Shown: piece by piece, positions 5,566 through 13,688 of the stretch
Numbering within the stretch: position 1 is the first letter of the stretch
How the letters are laid out: every line of letters starts with the position of its first letter
DNA from: a virus
Virus record (IMG/VR): IMGVR_UViG_3300003886_000021
Span: 1 to 37,039 of that record
Reading direction: 5' to 3' (one strand)
Length of the DNA: 37,039 nucleotides
Notes under the pieces: model-generated
Database searches by the model: none
Seen by the model: only the letters and a program-made list of their open reading frames with translations
What the model was told of the DNA's origin: nothing
Program-made: the position numbers and the translations under genes

Positions 5566-7233
5566 ATGCTAGACTTCTTTCAAGATCGAATAGCTAAAGC
5601 TCTAGTCGACCGCACCTTAGACAAATGTGCTCGTTGGTGCCAACACCGCATCTGGTTGCCTAAGCCCTACGAGGGTTACATGGGTTTCGACCGGTTCCCT
5701 TGGCTGAGGGAGTTGTTGAACATAGACGAAGGCCTAGTTACGATCCGAAAGGGGTCGCAGATGGGACTCAGTGTGGCCGCGATGGTCAAGAGTCTACATC
5801 TAGTATGTGAGAAAAAAGAAGACTTGTTGTATGTTTTGCCGACTGCATCATTAGTAGGTGACTTCTCCAAGGGTCGTCTCGAACCGATTATCCAACTTAG
5901 CCCAGAGCTTTCCGATATCTGGAAGGATGCTAATGTAGGATTTAGGCAAACTGACTCTGGAACATCCATGTATATCCGTGGGTCGAAAAGCCAAGCAGGT
6001 CTAGTAAGTATTCCTCTTGGTCACGCTGTCATAGATGAGTACGATCGCTGCGATATAAGTACAATGGCGTTGGTATTCAAGCGGTTTTCTGCCCGAGAAC
6101 AATTCTACTTAATGAGTCTCTCAACCCCCACGCTCCCTGAGTTTGGGATAGATGAGATTTACCGACAAGGAACGCAAGAACAATTTCGCTTTCCGTGCCC
6201 GAGTTGCGGTAAGAAGATCGAGTTACTGTGGCCGGAGTCGGTCGTCATTTGCGGCGACCATCACCAAGATGACGACTGTGAAAAGAGTCATTTTGTTTGC
6301 ACGGAATGTGGGGTTACCCTTCCGCATGAAGAAAAAGCCGAGTGGTTGAAAAAGTCATATTGGGAAGCTACCCTTAATGTGTCAGGCCATCGGAGTTTTC
6401 ACATCAATCAACTGTATTCTCCAGGGATGAACGCCCCCAAATTAGTGCGGGAACACTTTAAGGGCGAGATTTCGGAAGTATCAAGGATAGAGTTTTACAA
6501 CCAAGCACTCGGCCTACCCTATGTAATGGACGGAGCTAGGTTGACCCCGGACCTCATCGCACGATGTGTCCGGGGGCACTCGAAGGAAGACAAGAAGCCT
6601 ACAACGGGCAACCGACTTATCTGTATGGGCATCGATACCGGGGCATTCCTGGATATCGTGATCTCAGAATTCTTGTTCGACGCTGACCCAAGAAACGAGC
6701 CCTCTCTTAATAGTGTGGAGAGAGTGTTGTGGGAAGGGCGAATGGCGGGGAATGATTGGAATGGTCTCGACCTGCTAATGCAGGGCTGGCAGGTTCAGCA
6801 CGCCTGTATTGATAGTTCCCCAGAAACAGAACTTGCCAAACAGTTTGCTAGAAGGTATCACGGGTTTGTATCCCTGGTACAATACCGTCAAGGGACTATA
6901 GGTCACCAAATCAAATCCGTAGAGGACGAGAACGGGACCCCGACTCTAACAGTAGACAGAACTACTTTCATGGACATGGCCCTGGGACGGATCACAAAAG
7001 AAAGAATTGAATTCCCTTCGGACGTTTCCTCAGTGTTCAAAGAGCATTTGCAGTCCCCCGTTAGAACCTATGAGATCAATGACTCTGACGGCAGGCCACG
7101 AGCCGTTTACCAAAACAACAAAGATGATCACGGGGCCCACGCCCTAACCTTTTGTGAAATAGCACTTCATCGGGCTTATCACAGGCAAACCGGCAACGCA
7201 ATCAAAGTCGGCGAAAGTTTCTATACATTCTAA
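5566..7233 (+). CDS. terL: Terminase large subunit, lambda GpA-like
   Basis: A 555-residue packaging motor. The N-terminal ATPase has the displaced-lysine Walker A of GpA enzymes (KGSQMGLS, residues 62-69) and Walker B AVIDEYD (Asp157, Glu158). A zinc ribbon follows (Cys211, Cys214, Cys245, Cys248), as in many GpA relatives. The C-terminal nuclease shows acidic residues in MGIDTG (Asp357), ACIDSS (Asp416) and KDDHGAHA (Asp521). The enzyme cuts concatemeric DNA and pumps it through the portal. Length and domain order are normal. It starts the head module; the start has AAAGG seven bases upstream. Confidence 0.93.
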   Translation: MLDFFQDRIAKALVDRTLDKCARWCQHRIWLPKPYEGYMGFDRFPWLRELLNIDEGLVTIRKGSQMGLSVAAMVKSLHLVCEKKEDLLYVLPTASLVGDFSKGRLEPIIQLSPELSDIWKDANVGFRQTDSGTSMYIRGSKSQAGLVSIPLGHAVIDEYDRCDISTMALVFKRFSAREQFYLMSLSTPTLPEFGIDEIYRQGTQEQFRFPCPSCGKKIELLWPESVVICGDHHQDDDCEKSHFVCTECGVTLPHEEKAEWLKKSYWEATLNVSGHRSFHINQLYSPGMNAPKLVREHFKGEISEVSRIEFYNQALGLPYVMDGARLTPDLIARCVRGHSKEDKKPTTGNRLICMGIDTGAFLDIVISEFLFDADPRNEPSLNSVERVLWEGRMAGNDWNGLDLLMQGWQVQHACIDSSPETELAKQFARRYHGFVSLVQYRQGTIGHQIKSVEDENGTPTLTVDRTTFMDMALGRITKERIEFPSDVSSVFKEHLQSPVRTYEINDSDGRPRAVYQNNKDDHGAHALTFCEIALHRAYHRQTGNAIKVGESFYTF

Positions 7234-7242
7234 GGAGAAATC

Positions 7243-7710
7243 ATGGCTAAGCACACCCCAACAGACGAAGAGATTAAACACAAGAACGAGACCGAAGCCT
7301 TGTTCCGGCAAGAAGAAAAAGAGGCCGACGATGCACTCCGAGCGGATATTGAGAGCACCAAAGAGTGTGATACCAAAGAGTGTGATACCAAAAAACTAAA
7401 GTGCCAGGACGAACTCCAAGAACTCTTCGCCGACCCGAATAAACTAAATAATCTGACGCAGAAAGAAATTGAAGAGATGCAGCGAAAGATCAAGGAGCAA
7501 AAGTGTGGCTCCGAAGAGTTCGAAAAAGACCCTCTAGGCAACCTACCCGAAGAGTGCAAGGCCCCTAAGTATCCGGTAGCACTGATTCGTGAGTTGCGTA
7601 AGGTGGACCGGGTAAATATTAACAAGACATGCTCAGCTTGTGCCACCAGAAAGCCCCTAGCTGAGATGGGTAATGGGCTGGCGGATATTTGTACCTCCTG
7701 CAAAGAGTAA
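7243..7710 (+). CDS. Charged Cys-rich protein with C-terminal zinc ribbon
   Basis: A 155-residue protein between TerL and portal, with GGAG five bases before the ATG. The N-terminal two thirds are highly charged and helical, with a KECDT pentapeptide repeated twice, encoded by a 15-base direct repeat (7357-7371 and 7372-7386). The C-terminus has CSAC and CTSC about 16 residues apart, a zinc-ribbon layout. The position is that of gpW-like or portal-associated accessory proteins, but the sequence does not resemble gpW. The function is unknown; it may tie TerL to the portal or bind DNA. Confidence 0.65.
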   Translation: MAKHTPTDEEIKHKNETEALFRQEEKEADDALRADIESTKECDTKECDTKKLKCQDELQELFADPNKLNNLTQKEIEEMQRKIKEQKCGSEEFEKDPLGNLPEECKAPKYPVALIRELRKVDRVNINKTCSACATRKPLAEMGNGLADICTSCKE

Positions 7711-7713
7711 TCA

Positions 7714-9483
7714 ATGGCTGAGAATAGCTTTAGGCTCAATAATGATCTGCGGCATCCCGATTCGTTGTTTGATAGCAACGAGTGGTATGACTGGCGTCTT
7801 ACGTTTGAAGGCGGAGTCGAGTACCGGGATCGCTACTTAAACAAGTGGTCCGACCGGGAGACCGACGAGCAGTTTCGTATCCGTAGACACTGTACGCCTA
7901 TTCCTACATTCGCCAAAGCAGCTATCCTGGATATCCGAAACAGTATCTTCCAGAGGCTTAGTGATATTTCTCGCATTGGGGGTTCCAGTTCTTACCAAGC
8001 CGCTATGAGGGGAGAGAACGGCGGGGTCGACCGAAAGGGCTCTTCAATGAACTCCTTCATTGGCCTGCAAGTTCTGACCGAACTGCTTCTAATGGGTCGT
8101 GTGGGAATCTACGTGGATGCTCCCTCGGTAGTACCGACAAGTTTAGCGGAAACCGCACGGGCTCCTTACCTCTACGTTTATCAGATCGAGGACATACTTT
8201 CTTGGACCCTGGAGTCCGAAGAGAACCCAGGACAGTTCAAGGCCGTGCTATTGCGGGACCACTCTTTAGAATTCGATGTCTCGCTAGGTGTGGAACTACC
8301 TTCCGCCCGTGCCACGCGATACCGATTAGTGTGGAAGGACGACACCACAGGAAAAGTTCATGTGCGAATGATGAATGAGAATAAAGAGACGATCTTTATG
8401 CCGGGCTCCCGTGAAGACGGGTCGATCATGCTGGACATTGAAGAAGTCCCATTCATCATGCCCAATATTGGAGACTCCTTAATGAAGGACATCTGGACGT
8501 ACCAGAACGCTCTTCTCAATACGGCGTCCGCGGATGTAATGTGGGCCATCACCTCGAATGCTCCTTTCCTAACAATCCAACAAGACCTAAGAACTGCTGG
8601 GTCTCACTTAAAGCGGCCTAGCCACACGAGTGCCGAGCCAGGAGCCCAGCCTGGGCAAGGCAGAGAAGAAAGAGTGGGGAGTGGTAAGGGGCGTTATTAT
8701 GACAAAGACATGGACCGCCCGGACTTTATCGCCCCTCCAACCGCCCCTCTTATCGCCTCAATGCAGTTGCAGGAGAAGCTAGAGGACGATATTCGTAAGC
8801 TGGTTAATCTTGCGGTCACGAATAAAGCAGGTTCCCGTACGGAGTCTGCGGAGTCGAAAAAGCTATCTTCCCAAGGTCTGGAAGCAGGGCTGTCGTTCAT
8901 CGGGCTAGTAATGCAACAAGTTGAACGGCTTGTCGCGTCTACATGGGCCTCTTATGAGAACCCGTCGAACCCCAAGCCCGCCTCTATATCTTACCCAAAC
9001 AGGTATATTCTTAAAAGTGACATGGAACGTCTGGATGAGAGTGATAAGATTCTCGATCTGGCCGATCGGATTCCTAGTCGAAAGATGAAGAAACACTTAC
9101 AAACCCTCGTGGCCACTGTGCTACTAAGCGGTCGTGAGACCTCGGAAGAAATAGATTCGGCGGCCAAGGAAATCCAGGCAGCAGGGTTTACTACCACGGA
9201 TGTTACCGATGTCCTGGCAGCCCATGCGGCTGGTCTGGTAAGTGACGAATTAGCCAGTCAAGCATTGGGATACCCGGATGGGGAAATTGATAAGGCCAGA
9301 GAAGATCGAGCGATTAGGAATGCTCTTACTCTGATTGCCCAGACTTCTCCAGGAGAAGCACCAGTCAACCCGGCTTCCAGGGGTGTGCCCGATATGGACA
9401 TGGACCCCGAAAGCGGCAAGAAAGAACAATCGGAACACCACGACGGGGATAAGAAACCTTCCCAACATATGGGGGACATGTAA
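7714..9483 (+). CDS. Portal protein
   Basis: A 589-residue protein. It sits in the expected place after TerL and before the connector. Recognisable features are an alpha/beta N-terminal part with the conserved-looking DWRLTFEGGVEYRDRYL, a central region typical of DUF4055-like portals (APYLYVYQIEDILSW, residues about 150-165), a long helical stretch (about residues 355-420) and an acidic and polar tail ending KKPSQHMGDM. Portals form the dodecameric ring through which DNA is pumped and to which the tail connects. The stop overlaps the next start (TAATG). Confidence 0.85.
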   Translation: MAENSFRLNNDLRHPDSLFDSNEWYDWRLTFEGGVEYRDRYLNKWSDRETDEQFRIRRHCTPIPTFAKAAILDIRNSIFQRLSDISRIGGSSSYQAAMRGENGGVDRKGSSMNSFIGLQVLTELLLMGRVGIYVDAPSVVPTSLAETARAPYLYVYQIEDILSWTLESEENPGQFKAVLLRDHSLEFDVSLGVELPSARATRYRLVWKDDTTGKVHVRMMNENKETIFMPGSREDGSIMLDIEEVPFIMPNIGDSLMKDIWTYQNALLNTASADVMWAITSNAPFLTIQQDLRTAGSHLKRPSHTSAEPGAQPGQGREERVGSGKGRYYDKDMDRPDFIAPPTAPLIASMQLQEKLEDDIRKLVNLAVTNKAGSRTESAESKKLSSQGLEAGLSFIGLVMQQVERLVASTWASYENPSNPKPASISYPNRYILKSDMERLDESDKILDLADRIPSRKMKKHLQTLVATVLLSGRETSEEIDSAAKEIQAAGFTTTDVTDVLAAHAAGLVSDELASQALGYPDGEIDKAREDRAIRNALTLIAQTSPGEAPVNPASRGVPDMDMDPESGKKEQSEHHDGDKKPSQHMGDM

Positions 9484-9974
9484 TGATAGCTTACGGCAAC
9501 ATCACTTCCGCCGATCTGTTCTTCGCCAACCGCCTATTTACCTTCGATTGGGACAACGCCAATATTGACGACCGTCAGAAAGCCATCTCCCATGCGACGA
9601 TGCTGATTGACCAGTTCGCGTATATCGGTGACAAGTATAGCGTATCGATGATAGTCGACCCAACACAAGAGCAACGGCAGGCGGCGGAAATAGCCCAACC
9701 CTTAGAGTTCCCAAGAGGAGATTCTAGTGTTGTGCCTTCGGAAATTGAGCACGCCTGCTACCTAATTGCCCAGGCACTACTTTCGGGACGCAACCCCGAT
9801 ATGGACTTAGAGGGGCTAGCGAACACATCCGTATCATACGGCGGAGTTCGCACAAACTTTGACCGATCAGAAATCATGGAGCATGTGAGTCATTTGATTC
9901 CAAGCCCCGAAGCCTTTAACCTTCTGCGGCCTTTCTTCCGTAGGAAGAACAGCTTCTATGTAAAACGAGTATAA
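9483..9974 (+). CDS. Head-tail connector or head-completion protein
   Basis: A 163-residue mostly helical protein directly after the portal. It has the pattern of DnaT-like or HK97 gp6-like connectors: an N-terminal helix with regularly placed aromatics, a helix starting PSEIEHACYLIAQALL, a short linker and a C-terminal RPFFRRKNSFYVKRV. These proteins form the ring under the portal. The start overlaps the portal stop. The placement before scaffold and coat is common in P22-like and related head modules. The assignment rests on position and composition rather than on clear motifs. Confidence 0.65.
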   Translation: MIAYGNITSADLFFANRLFTFDWDNANIDDRQKAISHATMLIDQFAYIGDKYSVSMIVDPTQEQRQAAEIAQPLEFPRGDSSVVPSEIEHACYLIAQALLSGRNPDMDLEGLANTSVSYGGVRTNFDRSEIMEHVSHLIPSPEAFNLLRPFFRRKNSFYVKRV

Positions 9975-10033
9975 CGCGGCTACCTGGGGACCGCTTCTTC
10001 CCCTGGGGATCACTGAAAGAGTGAGGACGAGAT

Positions 10034-10843
10034 ATGAATTTTTATGAGTGGGACTTGACAGCTTGGGAAAACGACCCCGATGTAACTCCGGAGCAAACTC
10101 CGGAGCAAACTCCGGAGCAAACCCCCGAACCATCCGGTGAAAAGACTTTCACCCAGGGTGACATCGATCGCATTGTTCAGAAACGAACTAAGGCTGCTAA
10201 TGCCAAATTGGAGCAGGCAGAAAATTCATATCAAAGCCTCCTAAAACAATCTAACTTGTCTTCGGAACAGCGTGACGACTTTGAAGCTAAGCTGGAAAAC
10301 ATCCAGTCCGAAATGCGTACAAAGGAACAACAGCTAGAATACGACAAAAAGCAGGCCAGTGATAAGCACAAGGTCGAACTTGGTCAGGCCACGGAGAAGG
10401 CAGACCGGTACCAAGACCTGTTTGAGCAGAGCACCATCCAGCGAGCCATCGTGGACGCCGCAATGTCCGACGAGGGGTTCTCTGGGGAGCAGTTCGTTTC
10501 GCTCCTGGGCCCTAAAGCCAAGATAGTGGAAGAGCTTAACAGCGACGGTGACCCAACGGGCAATCTGGTGCCACGGATCGACTGGAGCGTAAAAGCGGAA
10601 GACGGGTCTGTAAGTGTGGTTCGCATGAACGCCGCAGAGGTCGTCAAGCTAATGAAAGAAGACACAGAGAACTACGGGAATATGTTTAAGAGCAATGTAT
10701 CCCGTGGGATCGGAGAGGGCAGCGCCGCTGGAGAAAATAAAGCCACCAACGGGAAAATAGATGTAACAAAAATGACAGACGCAGAGTATATGAAGATGGC
10801 TTCCACCCCCGAAGGGCGAGCCTCTCTGGGTCTAGTTCGATAA
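10034..10843 (+). CDS. Capsid scaffolding protein
   Basis: A 269-residue acidic protein preceding the coat gene, with AGGA seven bases before the ATG. Residues 18-33 are four TPEQ-like repeats. FTQGDIDRIVQKRTKAANAK is followed by a Gln/Glu/Lys-rich coiled coil (about residues 55-125), which is the usual start of phage scaffolds. The C-terminal half is alpha/beta, with a short helix near the end (DAEYMKMASTPEGRASLG). Scaffolds guide coat assembly and are then released or cleaved. No protease domain is fused to it, unlike many HK97-type systems, which fits the P22-like coat. Confidence 0.82.
   Translation: MNFYEWDLTAWENDPDVTPEQTPEQTPEQTPEPSGEKTFTQGDIDRIVQKRTKAANAKLEQAENSYQSLLKQSNLSSEQRDDFEAKLENIQSEMRTKEQQLEYDKKQASDKHKVELGQATEKADRYQDLFEQSTIQRAIVDAAMSDEGFSGEQFVSLLGPKAKIVEELNSDGDPTGNLVPRIDWSVKAEDGSVSVVRMNAAEVVKLMKEDTENYGNMFKSNVSRGIGEGSAAGENKATNGKIDVTKMTDAEYMKMASTPEGRASLGLVR
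10085..10132 (+). repeat. 12-base tandem repeat inside the scaffold gene
   Basis: ACTCCGGAGCAA occurs three times in a row (10085-10120), and a degenerate fourth unit follows. Each unit encodes TPEQ. Such a repeat can expand or contract in frame and lengthen the linker at the scaffold N-terminus. Confidence 0.8.
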
Positions 10844-10918
10844 GTACTGGTGAGTATTATACTTTCGTGCCGAATGATAATACGTCTCAGGTAAGGCCGA
10901 CCACATGCCTTAAAGTGG

Positions 10919-10932
10919 GTAAACAAGTTTAC
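10919..10932. promoter_or_regulatory. GTAAAC-AA-GTTTAC inverted repeat before the coat gene
   Basis: The 117-base gap between scaffold and coat (10844-10960) contains this perfect 6-bp inverted repeat 29 bases before the coat start, and a TATTAT near 10855. It may be part of the coat leader or an operator. I found no clear -35/-10 pair. Confidence 0.3.
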
Positions 10933-10960
10933 TAACCAATCCTTTAATATGGAGAAAACT

Positions 10961-12370
10961 ATGGATCATTTTTATGGTTCCCCAGAGCTAACGCCTTGGG
11001 TGAATAACAATGATGCGTTGATTCCTGAGATTTGGGCACGAGAGGCGCTTCGCACGCTCATGTCCAACATGGTCATGGGTTCTCTAGTGAACCGAGATTT
11101 TTCGAGTATGGTTGCCGACTACGGTGACGTTGTAAATACCAGCCGACCCGCCGACTTTACTGGTCGACGTAAGACGGACCTGGACAACGTAACCGAGCAG
11201 GACGCAATTAGCCCGAATATTCCGGTTCCCTTGAATCAGCATATTCACGTAACCTTTGTAATCCGTGACGGTGAAATGAGTCGTGCATTGCCCGATCTCG
11301 TAACCCGTTACCTAGAGCCCGCTGCTCGTGAATTGGCCGAAAAGGTCGATCAAGTTCTAGCAGGTCAAGCCGTTCGTCTCATCGGTAATACCGAAGGTCG
11401 TTTGACCGAGATGGATAAGACCAATGCCGAAGACTTTGTCCTGGATGCCAACACCGCGTTGGATATTCAGCGTGCTCCTAAAATGGGCCGATATCTAGTC
11501 TTGGGCCCCCGTGCTCAACGGGCTGCACTAGGTGCAAACCTGTTTGTAGCTTCGGACCAGCGTGGTGATGAGGGCACTGCCCTACGAACCGCAAGCCTGG
11601 GTACGGTCTACGGTATGGATACCTTTATGGATCAGAACGTAAGTTACGTTGATCCAACCGCTACGGACTCCACCGCTGGTACCAATACTGCCGCTATTCC
11701 CGCAGGGACTACGGCTAGTATTACGGTTGCTATCACCGGGTACGAAGTGGTCGTAGGCGACTACGTTGTCTTTGAAGGCGACGGAGAAGCATACGAAGTA
11801 TCGGCTTCCACCACTGGTGCAGGCAATACCACTGCCGTAACTATCCTGGGCGGTACTGAGCACGCGATTGCTGCTGGTGCTGTTGTGACTGCTTACGCAA
11901 CCGCCGCTGCGGCTGCTGCGTACCCAATGGGTCACTCCGCAGACGTAGTTATCGATGGTCAAACCGCAGGTCGAGAGTTGCAACTCGGTCAGTGGATCAG
12001 CTTCGGTGTGGGTGTCGCACGTCATAGTTATACGGTTATCGCCGTTGACAATGACATTGCTGGTACCTCAGTTGCTCTTTTGGACCGACCTTTGGATGCC
12101 GCTGTGGCAGACAATGATAACGTCCACACGGGTCCTGCTGGTGGTGCCAATATCGCGTTCCATAAGGACGCGTTGGCACTAGTAACTCGACCTCTAGCTA
12201 TGGTTCCGGCTGATACCGGGGCTCGTAGCTTTGTGGCCAGCTTCGGCGATTTGTCGATGCGTGTTACGATGCAGTATGATTCGGTCGTTCAAGGTATGCG
12301 TGTGACTTTCGATCTTCTGTGCGGCGTTGCCGTTCTAGATCAACGTCTCGCCGTTGTCTTGTATAGCTAA
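10961..12370 (+). CDS. Major capsid protein, P22 gp5-like
   Basis: A 469-residue protein starting at the second in-frame ATG (MDHFYG), because GGAG lies six bases before it; an ATG at 10949 has no such site. The N-terminal third resembles the P22 coat family: IWAREALRTL, then DYGDVVNTSRPADF and QHIHVTFVIRD, then helical PAARELAEKVDQVLAG. A large Ala/Thr/Gly-rich beta insertion (about residues 225-395) interrupts the fold before the final region with SFVASFGDLSMRVTMQYD. The coat forms the icosahedral shell. Third positions favour GGT and CGT codons, as expected for strong expression. Confidence 0.88.
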   Translation: MDHFYGSPELTPWVNNNDALIPEIWAREALRTLMSNMVMGSLVNRDFSSMVADYGDVVNTSRPADFTGRRKTDLDNVTEQDAISPNIPVPLNQHIHVTFVIRDGEMSRALPDLVTRYLEPAARELAEKVDQVLAGQAVRLIGNTEGRLTEMDKTNAEDFVLDANTALDIQRAPKMGRYLVLGPRAQRAALGANLFVASDQRGDEGTALRTASLGTVYGMDTFMDQNVSYVDPTATDSTAGTNTAAIPAGTTASITVAITGYEVVVGDYVVFEGDGEAYEVSASTTGAGNTTAVTILGGTEHAIAAGAVVTAYATAAAAAAYPMGHSADVVIDGQTAGRELQLGQWISFGVGVARHSYTVIAVDNDIAGTSVALLDRPLDAAVADNDNVHTGPAGGANIAFHKDALALVTRPLAMVPADTGARSFVASFGDLSMRVTMQYDSVVQGMRVTFDLLCGVAVLDQRLAVVLYS

Positions 12371-12378
12371 AACTCAAC

Positions 12379-12410
12379 CCCGCCCTCTTTCGAGGGGGCG
12401 GGTCTTTATT
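12379..12410 (+). terminator. Hairpin terminator after the coat gene
   Basis: CCCGCCCTC (12379-12387) pairs with GAGGGGGCGGG (12392-12402), with a small bulge, around a TTTC loop, followed by TCTTTATT. The downstream T run is short, so termination may be partial. It would reduce transcription from the abundant coat gene into the decoration genes. Confidence 0.7.
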
Positions 12411-12423
12411 ACAAGGAGCCATA

Positions 12424-12714
12424 ATGGGGAAAATTCAAACCGTAGAAATTGGTCGTACCGTTACTGGCTATCACCAAGTAACTAACCTAGCTACCGCAAT
12501 ACAGTGCCCCGGCGTGGGTTCTGTTGTAACAATTCAAGCAGAAAATCAGGACATCCGGTATCGACCGGACGGCGTTGACCCTACTGGGTCCGTAGGTGTT
12601 CTGTTGCTGGCGGGCCAGACGCACACATTGAGTGTGCCTTATGGCGAGATTGCCCGCATTCATCTAATCCAATCCGCCCCAGGGGCAATCCTTAATGTGA
12701 TTGCGTTCAAATAA
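12424..12714 (+). CDS. Small beta-rich head decoration candidate
   Basis: A 96-residue protein directly after the coat terminator. The centre (DIRYRPDGVDPTGSVGVLLL) and C-terminus (APGAILNVIAFK) match a pattern common in small proteins next to phage coat genes, where an arginine-rich RYR-DG motif precedes a beta strand and the protein ends in LNV. It probably coats the capsid or the head-tail interface. The ribosome binding site is AAGGAG. Its stop overlaps the next start (TAATG). Confidence 0.55.
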   Translation: MGKIQTVEIGRTVTGYHQVTNLATAIQCPGVGSVVTIQAENQDIRYRPDGVDPTGSVGVLLLAGQTHTLSVPYGEIARIHLIQSAPGAILNVIAFK

Positions 12715-13409
12715 TGGGATGTATAGTTATAGGCACCGGTATATTCGGATGTAGTGAAGGTGGCTCTGGCGACCCACTACATCTCCGTGCCCATAACTTT
12801 TTAGGGCTGGAAGATGAAGCCACAAGAGAAGGAAGCGAGTGGACCCGAAGTTCATTCGATGATGTGTCTTTGGTGCAGAGTGAATACTTTGTAGAATCTG
12901 TGACAACGCCCATGGCGTTATCGGATTTTACTACAACAGTACGACACCAATTCACAGAATTAACAGGCCCATTATCATTTGTCGAGTCGATAACAGTGTC
13001 GGGTGGGAGATTCGAGTTGCCGAGTGGTGAGAACATTCAGATTCCCGCCATATTTGACAGTGCGACTCTAGCAGGGATGCCCGTATATGTGAGTGGCGAC
13101 GGCAGGGTGGACCTGTCGGATGCAAGTTCACCGGCCACCACCAATGGAACTGTTGGCCTAGCTATCCAGGATGCGATGGCCTCTGGCACAGGATTTTACA
13201 TTGCGGACGGGCAGCTTAATTTGCCCGATTGGACGGACGCTACCGGATCAGCTTCCCTAATACCTGGGGCAACTTATTATCTGTCCACCACACCTGGACT
13301 ATTAACGGTGACGCCACCTTCTCAAGTTGGGGAGCTAGTGCTAAGAGTAGGTACTGCGACAACTACGAGTGTACTTGACATAGAAATTTCACAATCGATA
13401 TTGCTTTAA
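12714..13409 (+). CDS. Putative capsid decoration or fibre protein, 231 residues
   Basis: The N-terminal 75 residues are low in recognisable features and contain two Cys near the start. Residues about 108-231 form a beta-rich domain: GMPVYVSGDGRVDLSDASS, then TVGLAIQDAMASGTGFYIADG, and a closing GELVLRVGTAT. This pattern occurs in phage tail fibre and head fibre tips. The gene sits among other surface-type genes after the coat. An adhesin or decoration role is likely; the specific receptor is unknown. Confidence 0.55.
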   Translation: MGCIVIGTGIFGCSEGGSGDPLHLRAHNFLGLEDEATREGSEWTRSSFDDVSLVQSEYFVESVTTPMALSDFTTTVRHQFTELTGPLSFVESITVSGGRFELPSGENIQIPAIFDSATLAGMPVYVSGDGRVDLSDASSPATTNGTVGLAIQDAMASGTGFYIADGQLNLPDWTDATGSASLIPGATYYLSTTPGLLTVTPPSQVGELVLRVGTATTTSVLDIEISQSILL

Positions 13410-13410
13410 C

Positions 13411-13677
13411 ATGGCACGAATACGATCATTAAATGTTGAAGCTGGGCAACTGCAAGTCCGACAAGACGGGGATTTTGTAGAGCCGAATCCAAGCGACTTA
13501 ACCTTCACCTATCTTCCCGACGGAAGACTGGACACAATTACCGGCCCTATCGGGGTCAAAACCTTTACCTATGCTGGCGGGCGGCTGAGTACCATATCGG
13601 ACACAGCCTCAGGTAGAGTATCGACTTTCAACTATACGGGTTCAAGCCTGTCTAGTATCACGATCACAAATATCTAG
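13411..13677 (+). CDS. Small YD-repeat-like beta protein
   Basis: An 88-residue protein made largely of three short repeats of the type aromatic-Y-x-GGRLxTI: FTYLPDGRLDTIT (near residue 30), FTYAGGRLSTIS (near 50) and FNYTGSSLSSITI (near 70). These resemble the YD repeats that build the shells of RHS/Tc toxins and teneurins, here as a minimal unit. A short repeat of this kind may form a beta spike or fibre section on the virion. Assignment is by repeat pattern only. Confidence 0.55.
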   Translation: MARIRSLNVEAGQLQVRQDGDFVEPNPSDLTFTYLPDGRLDTITGPIGVKTFTYAGGRLSTISDTASGRVSTFNYTGSSLSSITITNI

Positions 13678-13688
13678 GAGATACAGCC

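Noticed and set aside
11582-12025. 147-residue minus-strand frame inside the coat gene
   Set aside because: Antisense shadow of a highly expressed coat gene; Ser/Gly/Thr-rich composition arises from the coat codons.
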